A DNA stretch of 42,940 bases from Plantago elongata (Eukaryota; Streptophyta; Magnoliopsida; Lamiales; Plantaginaceae). The notes below the pieces were generated by a model, which searched no databases, was not told where the DNA came from, and saw only the letters and a program-made list of their open reading frames with translations. This document shows, piece by piece, positions 1-14,200 of the stretch (position 1 is its first letter; each line of letters begins with the position of its first letter). The position numbers and the translations under genes were made by a program. The stretch is taken from positions 1 to 42,940 of the forward strand of contig JAYMSP010000725.1 in NCBI GenBank assembly GCA_036897095.1, in the 5' to 3' direction.

Positions 1-95
1 ATCATTCACGCCATAACATAGAATCCTATTATAGTCGAAATGGTTATGTGAGCATCCAACCAATCCATGTCGGTGGAGAATCTGCTGCAGCATGA
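1..95 (+). CDS. Probable C-terminal coding end of an unrecognised gene (partial)
   Basis: Reading + frame 3 from base 3 gives an open stretch of 30 residues ending ...IHVGGESAAA before a TGA at 93-95. Composition is clearly richer in G and C than the AT-rich DNA that follows, as expected where a last exon gives way to a 3' UTR. The rest of the gene lies left of the window, so neither domain nor start can be seen, and I do not recognise the family. It could also be a chance open stretch; no splice acceptor is visible inside the window. Confidence 0.35.
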   Translation, partial: HSRHNIESYYSRNGYVSIQPIHVGGESAAA

Positions 96-2222
96 GAAAG
101 AATTTCACAACATATCTTCTGGAAGATCCATGACGAACTGTGACATTTTCTTTATTTTTTTTATTTTGTTGGTCTACTACCTTTTAATTAACTTCTTGTG
201 ATGTCAAAGTTAGATTTTATGCTAGATTTTTTATCATTAAAACATTATGAAATTAGGCAACAAAATAGTATTATTGAAATTAAGTGATTGGACTTCTAAT
301 ACTATTTTTAGGAGTTTGTTGATACTTGATATTTAAATTAAGAGTTTGTTTGTACAACTACATATATGGATGAAGTAAATTTTTTTGAATATGTCATGGC
401 ATCAATATTTTATGTACCAACTCAGGCTTAAACACGGGTGATTGTTACAATAAATATGTTCCCACTTAATTACAGTTTACCAATTATAAATATACCTCAT
501 GTCGTTAGCAACAAAGCCAAATAAAATCATTTTAACTACTATTTGATTGATTTATTTGTTTTTTTATACACATATGAATATTTTTTGTAATTCGGCAGTT
601 CGTGCATTTTGAGCTAAATGACTAACTTTATATTAAATAAAATGTCACTTCCACCGAATTCGATTCGATTGGATAGTTATAATTGTTTGGTATGAAATGT
701 GAATAAATCGAGATTGTTTGTTAAAATATAACATGTGTGGCTAAATATAGGACACCCCACATTTTTCGATCCAATGTAATATAAATTTTAAATTTTTCTC
801 TAGAGAAAAATAGAATTATCTAGTCAAATAAATTAAATAAATAAAATTTAATTTTCCATTTCAAATAACTCTTTTTTAATAATTCCTTCCACTTTTAATA
901 TATAATATACATATAAATTAGTATTCAATCTTTCAATTTTATTATTCAATTTCTCTTCTATTTCTTATTAGTATATGCCCTCCACCTATACTCAATCTAA
1001 TGTTTATTATCCAATTTTCTTCCATTTACTATTAGTATATGTCTCCAGCTATACTCAATCTCTCTATTATTTAGGTTTATTACAATCTCAGTACCCATGA
1101 ATATATATATTCCTTCTAAAGTGCCCGATTAGTTAGGTTCATTACAATCTCAGAACACATGAACACATAATACTTCTAATACACTTAATTGTTTATGTAA
1201 CTTATCGAAATTTTTTTTTCATAACTTTCTTTATAAATCTCTCATAACACAATTATTATTTTTGTATAATTTCATTATAAATCTTTTTTATCACATTATC
1301 TTTTTTATTCATCTGACAGTTAAAACAGTTTTAGGAGGGAATTTCTTCAATAAAATCGCATTTTGTATTTTATTTATCATTCTTTTTTTCCTTTATGATA
1401 GATTAAGTTTCACAAATTTTATCAATTGTGCAATTCTACATTTGTAATTTGTCAAAATTATTTGAGAAATGTAATTTGTCAAGTAAACTGAAATGGTGGA
1501 TTTATTCAAAAATAAAGTTTAACATACGACTTTAACATACCTTTAATAAATATAAATCTAAATCTATTGTTCCATCTCTAAATACAATTGTTTTAAATTT
1601 TTTTGTTCTTCTATATTGAAATGTTGTTTAAAAACTTTTGAGATGTTACTTTTCTATAACCCTCCAACCCTTCTCATATTATCCTTTTTAAATTGAAAGA
1701 AAAAAACAGAATCACTAAAAAAAATTAAAATTTAACAATAAGCAGCAACTCCAATTGTAGTTTTATATGGGTACTCAATAGTGACTCACACATTATATAT
1801 GCATGTGGAGAACCTCACATTTTTAGATGATTATAATTTAAAGTTTGGTGCAATTGAAATTTTATTAAAAATTTATGTTAAACATTTCTAAATATATTTA
1901 GAACTTTCTAAAACTTTATGAAATACCATATACCTTGAGTATATATGTATATGCATTGTTTTCTAGTGGTATAGAGCATTAGTATATAATATAACAAGAT
2001 ATACTAGATGAATACCGTTTAGTTTAACAATATTCTACTACGTCTTATAACTCCAAAATGATATCTCATGGTCAGACATACAAATACATGGTCTTGACTC
2101 TTGAGACTTGAAGTTTGAGAAGATTTACAAAAAGAATTACATAAATTCACTATTCAACCTGCCATAATGTTGTGAGTATCAACTAAAAAAAGTATAGTAG
2201 TATATGTGAATCACCAAGAAGA
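96..2222. other. Intergenic AT-rich DNA
   Basis: No convincing coding region. The short open frame at 1262-1447 is a low-complexity, Phe/Ile-rich translation of AT-rich DNA. The stretch holds a decayed tandem repeat (about 941-1165). Its right end should carry the 3' UTR of the minus-strand callose synthase, whose stop is at 2223-2225. Confidence 0.6.
941..1165. repeat. Diverged local tandem duplications, units of about 60 bp
   Basis: Two pairs of imperfect direct repeats lie side by side. In the first pair the shared core is ttagtatatg...ctatactcaatct, at about 968-997 and 1031-1062. In the second pair the shared core is taggttYattacaatctcag, at about 1072-1092 and 1133-1153. The copies differ by several substitutions, so the duplications are old. 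Confidence 0.55.
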
Positions 2223-5200
2223 TCAAGTGGAGGATGTCTTCTCCTTTTTCCCTGCCAAAATCATGGAGATCTGGAGTCCCCTGCTGAATGCTTGATTGAA
2301 CAGCAGCCGTGTTTGGAATTCAGACATGAAGGGAAACCAAGACAACACAACGATGGGCATGAATATAAACAGTCCCATTATGGCTTCGTATGCTCTTGCC
2401 AACTCCATCACTGAATCCCAGATACCCATACCCTTCAAACAAGGTCTGCATGCTTGACCAAGCTGCCATCAGTAAACCGGGTTAAATGATCTGATAATCT
2501 TTAGAATAAGCCATTAAAGGAGCTTAAAGGAATAAAATATAAACAACCCAGCGACAGATAGACAACACATCAATCAACTATCCAGTTAATCAGCAATAAA
2601 TGGAAGGCATTCAACAAATTAAAATGTAACCCCACAAAATATATGAAAAAAATTCAAAAAAGGTACCTTTGATTGTTACCGTCCAATTTTAATACCTTAA
2701 ATTGATATTGTTGATATTGTGCCCAATTTAGGTACCTCGTGACACGTGACGGCTTAATTCACATCAAAATTTTAAAATTTTAATGGGTGAAATTGTAAAT
2801 AAAATAAATTTTAACAATTTTCAATGTGACCACATATTTTTCAATTATTATAAATCAACCTTAATTTGTAAAATCAACATAAAAGAAAGGTTAAAAGAAA
2901 AAAGAAAGAGGTAGGAAATTAATTTGAAAATTAATTTTAAATTACAAAAAAAAATATAAAAATCCTTAAGTTGTGAATGAAAAATAGTTTAAGATAATGC
3001 TCCGTGCTCATTGCTGCACAAATTGGCCTAGATTAACTGAATCTCAAATTCTATGCACTATGCAGGATGGAATTTTGACATGGAAAAAAGTTAATACAGG
3101 ATTCATGCACATGCAGACGCAGTTGTATTTACCAGAATAATTCCCCATCCAGTTGGCATGAAGGCCAAGATGCTCGCAAATAAATCAGTCACAGCAAGGT
3201 TGGCGACCACGAATAATACTGTCATGACTGATACAAATCCGAGGAACAAAAGGGCCTTCAGAATTCGGAACATTAGCTGAAAGTCAGTACCAAAATTTCG
3301 TCTGCCCATTGATACCATCTGTTGAAAAAATTAAAGAGTTGATTGAAGCAATGTCAGAACAGGACAAACTGACTTAAGAAACTTAATAGTATTATTCTTT
3401 AACAACAGTTAGGAACAGGGAATAGAATCCCTGATCACTATAGACATATAGAATGATGAGTGTAAATACCAACTTTAAAAATTAAGAAATTAGAATTTAT
3501 CCTTTGGCCATTATGTGTCACAAAAATAATTAAAATTTGCTCTGGCATTATCACCAGCCAAATAGAAAAACTCATGATAATTGAATCGAATAAAAGTTCT
3601 GCTGAGGTAAAAACTACATTGTTTAACTTGAACACTAAGAATACCTTTAAGACCAGAAGAACCGTTGCCATGACAAACCAAGACAAGCCGTAAACCTAAT
3701 GCAATGATTCCAGCATGGAAAAGGAGAAGATGATGAGTTACTCCAGAAGAAAAAAGTTGGAGAAAAGGGAGGTAAAAAAGAAAAGCAATTGCTGAAGTGT
3801 ATACCATTATATTCTTGCTTCCCTGTGATACTTGGAGTTGATAGACAATTCCGTACTGATAGATGAAGAAGCGAAAGGCAAGAACAATCTCAAGTACTCT
3901 GCCCTTAAAATTTGTGTGTTTCAGGTGCTCTTGCTCTTCATTCCACCAGGATTCCCAACTTCTATCAGGTGAAATCCCAATACCTCCACGGTTTCCCATC
4001 CACTTCTTCCAGTCTGTCCAATCATCTACTGTTTTTTGCCACTCAAATCCAGATGGATTGAAAATAAAAGGAGCAAATAACCATGAAACAACAAGGAACC
4101 ACATTGAAAATGTAATGAAGTAGTACACCGGCGATGTGCGATAAGAGTGTCCATAGACCTCATATACGATCAGCAGAATAAACAGCTCTAATCCTTTTAC
4201 AAAGTGACTCCGAGAATAAAGTCTGTAATTATCAGCAAACTTGGCATGAAAAACAACAAAACCACGGCCTGTAGCTCGATACTTTGAACCTCCGTGTAAA
4301 ATTGTTCTACCATAATAATGGGCTTTCGTTCCAAGCTGGAATGTGAAGAACACCGATGCTAGCTGGAGCTGCATTATAATGAGATCACCAATAGCGTTCA
4401 GGAACCCCCTCTCAAGGCCAATTTCCATCACCATAGGTAGAACAAGCAGCAAGCCCAGCTGAAACAAAGACTGTGTGGCCAAAGCCTCTTCAAGAGCAGT
4501 TTGATTAATAGATGGATACTCCAGAATGCGTCTTTCTAACCCGCTTAAGACCATGTATAGTCGCCCATATAAGAATGCATACACAGCGAGCACAGTAATC
4601 TGAAATAAATTCTCAGTCAACCTTTGATTGCGCGGTTACTTTACACAGATGATTATATCGGATAGTCCGTACAAGAATGCAGATGATATACTAAAATGGC
4701 TTTCATAAAACTAGGTTCAAGGGTCACCTTCACCATGCACATAGCACCTTGTTTCCTGTTGTTGATATTTTGAAAAAAAAATGGGTTTATTGATTGTTCA
4801 AGTTGTGTGCATTACTTACCTAGCAAAAAAATTATATTAGAGTTACCAAAACATTTGCCAATAAAATTCCTAATTTTTTTTATCTCAATTAAGTAGATTA
4901 AAAGAAAAATGCCACACGACCTATTCTAAGAGCAATTTCTCCTATTTTTTATTAAAAAATTGTGGTCTGCCAGAAGCCTTCAAGTACTTGATATTGTTCT
5001 CTGAGTTTTATACATCCTGAAGTATCACGTGAAAGACTTATAGCTACAATAATAAGTAAAAAAATAGTTCAATGGTCTAAACAAAGTAAATAAGTACATG
5101 TATTTCATGGCAAAGTTCAAAAACTGAAGCACACAACTTTTCTTTCTTAGATAAATCAGTGATTAGAGATAACTTACATTTTGCACTAATATCTGGATTT

Positions 5201-8200
5201 AACATTAGAGAATGTAAGGCATAAGCGACATAAGCCAAACAATGCTCAGACTGAAACATAGACCTCTGACGATCTAATTCCTTATCTATTTATCCCGTTT
5301 GGGTACATCGTGAGATGCCATAAATCATAGACCTGAGATGAGATATTTACACCATAATTTGCTACGCAGATTGCTAACTTTTAATTGCTCCCTCAATTTT
5401 CCAAGCATAATCTAGAACATATTAACATCTTATATAAATCAAATACGGTGAGGACATGTCCTGAGACTTGTGAATTTATGAAGCATATAGTCTAAGTACA
5501 CATCGATAAACATGGCATGGCTCAGGAATTATCCCCAAGATACTGAATATTGTGTATTATATAAATCACTTTGAAAGGACAATAAGTAATATCAGTCATC
5601 TCACATACCATGCTACTGAAGTAGAACCCGACTGTGGTAAAGTAGAATGATAGCATTCGGTAGAAATCAAATCGACGTCCAAGTCGATAGATATCTCGAC
5701 TGAGAGTCTGCTCTCCATTCCCATTTGCAACCTTTGCCTCAAAAAGAGATATTTGATTCATGCCAACATCTCTTCCCTTGCCCACTTGGATATATTCATG
5801 GTGTGTTACATAGCCCCCTCGTAGCGTTGAATTGTAACCTAAAGGCAGTAACTCAATTAAGCATCAAAGTAGATGCCTCAGGAAACAAAAATGTTTTGTG
5901 CAGTATTTACCCGAAAATACATCTTCACTCAAATTGATTGTTTTGGAAGCTTTGCTGACGCCCCCTCTTGTCAAATGAAAGAGTCTGTCAAATATATCAG
6001 GATGACCGTAGTGGAACCTTACCCTGGTAAACGAAAAAATACAATTGAAAGAGTAAACATCTTAATTATTATGATTGCTGATACTCAGCTTGATCAAGCT
6101 ACGCAACATGGAAAATAACTGCCAACCAACAAATTTGATAGATGTGCTTATTAGTCATATAGGCGATTAACATAGACCAAATAGCTCTAGGTGATAGTTT
6201 AAACTAGGCATCTATCTACATCATAGAAATAATTAAGTAATGAAGCAGCAGCAACTTTGCCCTTGCAAACTATTTCTGTTTTACACGTCTTAACAAATGA
6301 ATGAAGCCAGCATAAATATGATATCATTTATCCATTAAAATTCTCTGTTGGTCTTCTTATTTGTGCTCCCTTAAATTTAGGGAGCAATTTTGTCCAAAAG
6401 ACAAACTACTACATTGATTTGTAGTTAACTTGTTATAACAAATTATACTCAACTGACTTCTACGGACATTTAACTGTTACTTGCCGAAGAGGAAGAAGCT
6501 TTGTAACTAAGTCGAGCACCGAAGTAATAAAGAATTTCACATGATTTTTTTTGTTTTTTGTTTTTTGTAACATTGCATTTGCCTAACGAAGTGAGTGGCG
6601 GCCAAAAAATAGTTCTATATTCTTAATAAGCTTTTCAGGAGCACTAAAGCTTTAACAGAAATGCAACTGTTTGATAGTCCTAAACGCAATAGGTTGCATA
6701 ACTTGGTTTCAGGAAAATAATGCATCAAGTTTTATACTAGCCAGCTTCAATTACAAAGTATGTACCTTAAAGGGTTTGCCAGGACTCTTTGCCCAATTGT
6801 AACGAAGCTAGTTTCTTGATTGGACATGAACCAAGCCAGTGAAGAAACACTGTGACCAAGAGAGAAGTAAGCTTATGAATACTCAAGTAAATGAACAGCA
6901 TTTTTTGCAATTCTATCCAAATGAAATTCGAACCTTCCGGTGAAAATATGCTCTCTTAATCCCAATATTGTTGGTCTTCGTTGTCCACGTCGTGGTTTCA
7001 AAAATTCTTCCAAGACATTGCGCATCTTAAAAGCTTCCTCAAAATAATTATCCTGATGAAGAGAAAGTCATTAGGAAATGTAGGTATTGAGTAATTGCCA
7101 AACAATGAAGAATTCAGTGAGATTACCAAACATTAATATACGCCACATGTTTTTCCCAATGCTATAAGTACCACATTGGGTTACAAAGCACCTTAATCAT
7201 TATACTTTTCATTCTCTTTCTCCTCTCACTTCCCAATGCTGACATCTATATACTAGGAACTAAGAAATCTTTCTTATCAACATACTTCCACAACAAAATA
7301 CACCCGCTGCCCCATCATAATGTCTCCCTTGCCCTTTTGGGGTGCCCAACTAAACTGCCATTTACAAAGATACCATCTCTGATACCCCCACACATAAAAG
7401 GATAAACCTCATCCTCACAGAATCAAAACAATCACAACCAATGGCACTCAATAATACCATCAACAACGAACATTTATTAAAAACAGAAATAGTATCTCAA
7501 GTAAATGGTGATAGGCGAAGTGAGAAATGAAGACCTAAGAATGAAAATTTTGTCAAAGTAAACAAGTTGAGCTTGTACATGAAAATCTAATAAAAAGAAT
7601 AAGGCAGCTGCATATATGATAATAAAGAACAGATGCTTTTACAGCTTCACACCAAACTCGCCATCTAAATTTCAGATTTCATTTTTCATTTTTCTTATTT
7701 TATGCTAAGATAAGAAGTGCAGCGAATCCCTCATTTTGAATTTCATGCAGTGCTTTATATATTTATTTTTACACCAGATGACATATTCACCTTCTCCTGG
7801 ATACTTTCTTGCTACACAAAAGTGCTCTTGTGCTACATTAAGTCAAAGCCTATTCATGTACTAATTCTGGATGTAATGCAAATAGTTATGTGCACAACTC
7901 AAAGCTTCACAGTTTCATACATTAGTCTTTAATTTCCAAAAATCAAAGTTGAGGGAAGTTAGAAATATTGAAATTGGTTTCTGTTCAGATCGCATTGCAT
8001 TCATCTAGGAAAACCATTGTATTTAGACAATTATACGATTCATCTTTCAAAATTACAGCATTTCGGTTCAGGGGAGAGTTAAGTGGTTAGAATTAGAGGA
8101 CTGAATTTAAAAGATTATTTGATTCGCTATTTGGCTGAACATGAACAAATCTTAAATCGTAGCTCTCAATATTCCATATGACGAATTACACTAAATATTC

Positions 8201-11200
8201 TTTAAATCCTTAATGAATTAGTCCATGTAACAAATAGTTGTCTCTTACTAACTATTACTATCATCATTTTGTTTCAAATCTGTACCCGGAATTTGAGCAT
8301 GGTGAGGCCCCACATGTGGTACTCCTCTACTATGCTCTTACCTTGGTGAGCTAGGGCCAGATGTATGTCCTAGCTCTTTTCCATTTAAAAACCACACGAT
8401 GGAAATGGTTTGTTAAACGGATAATTTCGTAATGCAAAGAACAATACAATCATAATGTAAAGAATAGAGAAAGGTTCACCAACCTGATTCATGTCTATGG
8501 TTTGCAAGGCTTCTCCACGAGTAAAGATGATGGCGTGATTTTGATTTTCAGGTTTACCTTCACCAATTCCTGTTGGAGGACCTGGAAGCTTGATGCGATA
8601 TATTTCCTGACATGCAAAATGTGCAATGATACTCTCAGTGGACTATTGGGTATGGCATTTGGAAGGGTAAAAAATTCAGTAAAATCAAACCGAACTTGTC
8701 AAAATCAAATCATTCTGCAAATTATTTATTTAAGGAAGATCTGCATTTCCATTATGGTTTATCACTTTATATCCCATACCTCATCCAACTTCTCCCCTCC
8801 CTTGACCAAGACAGAATAATAAACCTTCTCAGTTTTTCCATTAAGTGTTTCCTCCCTCTCATCTATGTAGGCAACCCGTAGAGAAGGATAGCTTTAAGAA
8901 TTATTGGACAATAAAACTTTGTCAGTGAATAATGCTGGTAAGGGAATTAAAAAAAAAGAGGGAGAGAGAGGGAAACTTTTAGATAAGAATGCTCAATCAT
9001 TTGAATATATCAACTACTAAAAAAAAGCAAATCAATCTCACAACGAGAAAGGATTGTTCTCCCTGAGAACCAAACTAATATCTGAAGTAATGAATCCTGG
9101 GAACTATAGCGTATATAACTGGAAGTGTGAACAATATTAAACATGGCACGACCTCAAGTTTCTTTGGGCCTTCATCTTACTTCACCTGAGGCTTAAGCCT
9201 AAAGCAAGAAATATTTTTGATAGCTTTTACAATAATAATTGACTGATATATTCTACAAAACATTGTGGTTCTGGATATAGCAACTTACGTCAACATAAGA
9301 CTTAAAATATTGAGGTAACAACTCCGGTCTTTAGGATTGCTGGATTTCTTTTGAGCACCATAAACCTGGCACGATACGATATAAGTAAATTTTAGATCTG
9401 CCAAAGCTTGTGCTTGTTCCTTGAGGACTCTGTAGTCTGTGTGAGTTATGTCGATTGCCCTGTAGCCACCCAAAATTGCTGCACAGGAAATGTAGTCTTT
9501 GTCATCAGATGGCTTCATGCCAAGACATACAAATTATACTGATTAGCCAAGTTAAAAAATATGTAAAATCAATTAATCAAATTTTTAATAAAATTGAGAT
9601 AGTAATCACCAACCTTTATCGTCAGCAAAATCCAAAAAACATTGAAGTTCCAAAGCCTCCCTGTAATAAATCATCCCTCTTACTGCATGGTCCAGGAAAA
9701 GAAAAACATAAATATATTGGAAAGGGAAATAATAAGTTAGAACAAAAACTGCAAGTTTATACCAATTACCTGTCCGGGCAAGTGTTTGACCCCTGTATGA
9801 TACCCAATGTCGATCCAATTCTGACCTGTCTTTGTTGACATCACCAAGTTTAGGATCTTGAATCCGCTCCAAGTAATTTTTCCACTCATCTTTGCAAGTG
9901 AACATTAGTAGACTTCATTATCCGCCCCAACATCATGTAATAGCACAGAAACGAGTTTTAGGACTCACCAGGATATATTTTCTGAAGGTAAAATAAAATT
10001 GTTATGCCATCCTCGTTTTCCTTGTTAAGCTCCTCTGTTGAATAAAGAACGTCTTCTCTATAGTATGGTGTCAAAACACTGGATCAGAAGAAAAGTGATG
10101 TTATAGGCAAGAGGCGTGAGGAATTACTCATCTCTTGGGATCCCCCATTTCAATTGACATGGAATGAAATAAGGAAAGCCATGAACGAATACCTAAAAAT
10201 TAATATGACTGTAAGCTAGTCGAAGGCGAAAAGCTAACATAATACGAAGTGATAGCAAACATTGGAAATGCATAGAACTTAGGAGCCTTTCTTCTTAAAC
10301 AGTCTAGCTTGAAGACCCCAAAATTCTGGATGCCGGCGCATTGGGTCTCTCACACATAGAACATCAAATTCATGAATTTAGAAATTCATGTCAATGAACA
10401 AGACAAGTCACCATGTCATCTCTATATGAGATACTTAAAAGTGATGAAGAGTATAGAACAATAGTTTTCGTCTTGTTTTGTTCTGTGAAAGATGAATTAG
10501 GTTAATTGTGTAACTTTAAGCGAATCTAAAACTTTCTACATCATAAAAATGGAGAAACTAAAGCAATATGTGATAAAATTTCTTGTGGTTTTATGAAAGC
10601 TTAATGCAGTATACCTATTGGATTATGTTTTAAATTTCATTAAATGAAACAACTGACTTCAAACAAATCCTCAGATTTAGTTCCTCTCCATAATAATGTT
10701 CCAAAGTCGAAGGAGTTCTAATTCCAACAGTATGTGGTGAGAGTTCACAACAAAATTGTGATCATAATTGATCTAGAGAACCAGTCCTCCTCAAGGATCT
10801 CAATACCTGAGCTAAAAGCATTTTTAATTTGCATTACCTGTAACTCAGTATTTATTTTCCAGCACTATGTAATTTTATCATATGATTACTTATTCGTATC
10901 TTGTACACTTACACAATAGTAAAGTCATAGGATGAGTGACACGATTTCAATCTCAAGGTTTCTGGCTTACCCAACCAACTACCTCCATATTGCTCAATAC
11001 ATATACAACAATTTTATATTTACAGTAAGTTTCTGAATTAAGAGACTACTTGTGCAGTTTTCTTTTCCATTCATCTATTCTCTTACCATGAGAATGTCTT
11101 GCCTTTTTATAGTGCTTTCCATACCCTTCCTTCATATAGACAGAATATTCACCAGTATGTAAAAGAGATTTGACTTCTCAAGTCCATCAATAGCATTTTG

Positions 11201-14200
11201 TCCATTAACATGAGCAACAATTACATTAGATAAGTAAAGCATGAGTCAGCACAAAAGTAATTGATCATGCTTTTTCACCAAGAACTGACCTGAAAGAAAG
11301 CATATTGCGAACTTTTGGGGCCCCTGGCATGATCATAAATAATGAGTTTGCAAAAAAGGTAATACGACGACGAGCTTCTAAATTGATTGGCACATCGCCA
11401 GCTGATTCTTTCACGGTCAGAAGCAAATGAAGCCTGACAATCTGTTTTGTCGGACATGAAACAATTCAGAGACAGACCGACACAGATATCATTTATGGAA
11501 AGAGTCAGATCACGTGTGACATATGATACCTTCTCCATCCATGACGTGCTCTGTGAGAGATCAATGTCAACACTTTCAAATTTCTGCACATCTTTGAATT
11601 TCCGCCTAGATTTTGATATTTGTTCATGCTCATCATCTTGAGTACGGGCTTTTTCCAAAATCCTATAGCAGAATGAATATCTCAAAGAGTTGATAATGAG
11701 CTAATGTGTGTAGTTAAATTCAAACATTTGGACATACTCGAGGCCGTCATTCATTACATCCTGAACGATAATCTCCACAATATCCTGGATTTTGTTTATG
11801 ATCTGAGATCTATACAGCTGAGAATCCTCATAATCAGCCATCTGCCAGCAATAAAACAACTCATACTGTGCTCACAACAAAGATTCAATGCCTTAAATTT
11901 AACAAAAAATGTCCATGATAATGGAGAAGCATAAATAACTTACAAGGAGGTTTAAAAACTTGTCCAACTTATCACTTAGTAAAGGCAGCCCATTCATGTT
12001 AAATTCCTTCAGGAATCTTTTTCGCACCAGTATGCTGGTTTCCACTTCATGACAAATTAGCTCGATAACCCTGGACCAGTAAACAAAGAGCTCAAAAAGT
12101 TAGCCATCTCAAGGCAAAAATGAAGATGCAGGACTTTCAGAATACCGTTAAATGCATACATGACTTCATGATAACAATTGGGACAAAAAAAAAAAAAGCA
12201 AGTCAATTAGCAATGTCACTAACTTCCTATCCTCCTCATCTAACAGAATGCCACGTAGCACGTCGCGCAATGTCTCATAGCATTCGATTATTGCGAAATA
12301 CATGAACTCATCATTCTTGATTTTCCTGAACAGGTCAGCATCTTCCTTGTCTGTGAAATCTTTTGCCATGTCCAAAGCTATTGGAATCTGATATCAACTC
12401 TAAGATGATAAGTTACAAGTTGAAGCACATAAGTTGACCAAGAAGTGCAATCTATAACACAACTTACCTTACTAGCGAGCAAGAAAGGAGGCCACTGGAC
12501 GACGGACACAACACTTGATGAATATGGCACAAGAAGAAGATTCTTCTCCCTGGACAATTGATTGGATACAAGCTTTTATTGCTCATGTAGTTCAAAATAT
12601 AATGATGATTTATGAAACATAGTTAAGTGCCTCTTTCAGCAGAAAAAACTAGCGTTCACAATATTAAAGCCGTAAAATGACATGTCTAACCTATGGCTGA
12701 TTAAATCTTCGTTTCTCAGAGATAATATGAACTCGTTCCACATCTGAGAGAACTTTGCAATGTTTATTCTTGAGTCATCCTGCCATAACAGTATCAATTA
12801 GTAAGCCAAAATCATGGTTGCAGGTTTAAGGTCATGTATTTGATGAATCGAGGTACATTTTATGAAATGAGAGAATGCACAAATCGTGTTTGTCGCAACT
12901 CGCAACATCTCTTATTGCATGAAAGTATTAAGACGTAAGAGAGAAATATACAACTATGTCCCATACCCGCTGAAGTCTATTAGTGTCCTCCCTGGATCTT
13001 GGAACAAGGCGCTTGGTGAAAGCTGGAGGAATAGCTTCAAATCTGGCTCTTAACATACCAAGGGTCCTTATCTATAGTTCACAAAACAAGACATAAAGAA
13101 TCAACAAAAAAATTCAATTTGGTACCAAGAGAAAACATGCCATTCCTTGCGGAGAAGCATGTAGTTATAATACAAGTTATATCAGGAAATCAAGATGCTA
13201 AAACTAGTTTGACTACTTTCTGATCACTTTATGACAGCCGGTAAGCAACTAACCTCTCCAAGGTGACTGAATGCTCCATATATTCCACCAACAATAGTAG
13301 AAAAAATAGCATACCATATTTGTACATCCATAAAGTACACCTGAAATAATAGAGTTCTCACATGATTTAGGAAAACATTTGTTATCAGGAAATATGACAA
13401 CACCAATAATCTTTTCCATTACATACCAGGACAATTGGAGCCCATATTGCAATAACTACGCCGATATTATTAGTGGCTGCATAGAATCAATATAAAATAC
13501 TGTTCAGGCCCTAACACCACATATCATATTATTAGTTGCTGACGAGAAAATGATGTTACCATTCGGAAAGAATTCATGCCAGTCGTAGCCACTAACAGTG
13601 AGCCCCATGATTGCAATAGTAGGTTGAATTAAAGGCAATATCTGATCAAGATAGCAAAAATCTCAGTTTAATAATTTTCTCAGAGAACATTATAGATCTG
13701 TGCCTGAAGCTCTGCCAGTAAAATTGTCTTTCAATTTCTAAAATGTGCAACCACATATACAAGCTAAAACTTCTTGAAATTCAAATATCTTTCCTATTGA
13801 TTTCTACATAGCTATGCACCCTGATCATTTGCCACTTTAAATGATTGCTCAGTGACATGAAAACTTGTACTAGTCTAAGCTACCAATATGATTCTCACTC
13901 TGCATACAATGCTACTCAGAAATTTAGATTGATAATATCACTTCATAACACGCTTTTGCTTTCCCACTAAGTTTTCATAAAGATCCTAACATGATACATT
14001 CCATATTTCTCTAAATACGAAAGTTACCTCAACATAATAGCTGAAAGTCATCTTGCTTATTAGTAGTGTAATCCAAAAGAGTGAATACCTGAGAATAAAG
14101 ACGAGCACGGTCAGAACAAAAGCAGGAATTGTCTCAGAACTAAGACACTGATCTATGCACTCATGTGGCAAGCAGTGCCCATACTACTATTAAGATACTT

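Noticed and set aside
3511..4620. 369-codon open frame whose last third departs from callose synthase
   Set aside because: The reading frame runs through a 109-bp intron (donor GTATAC after 3805, acceptor TTAG before 3695) and then in the wrong frame over the 51-nt exon. Not a frameshift and not a variant C terminus.
11275..11685. 136-codon open frame
   Set aside because: It spans two callose synthase exons and the intron between them; only the first part is in the coding frame.
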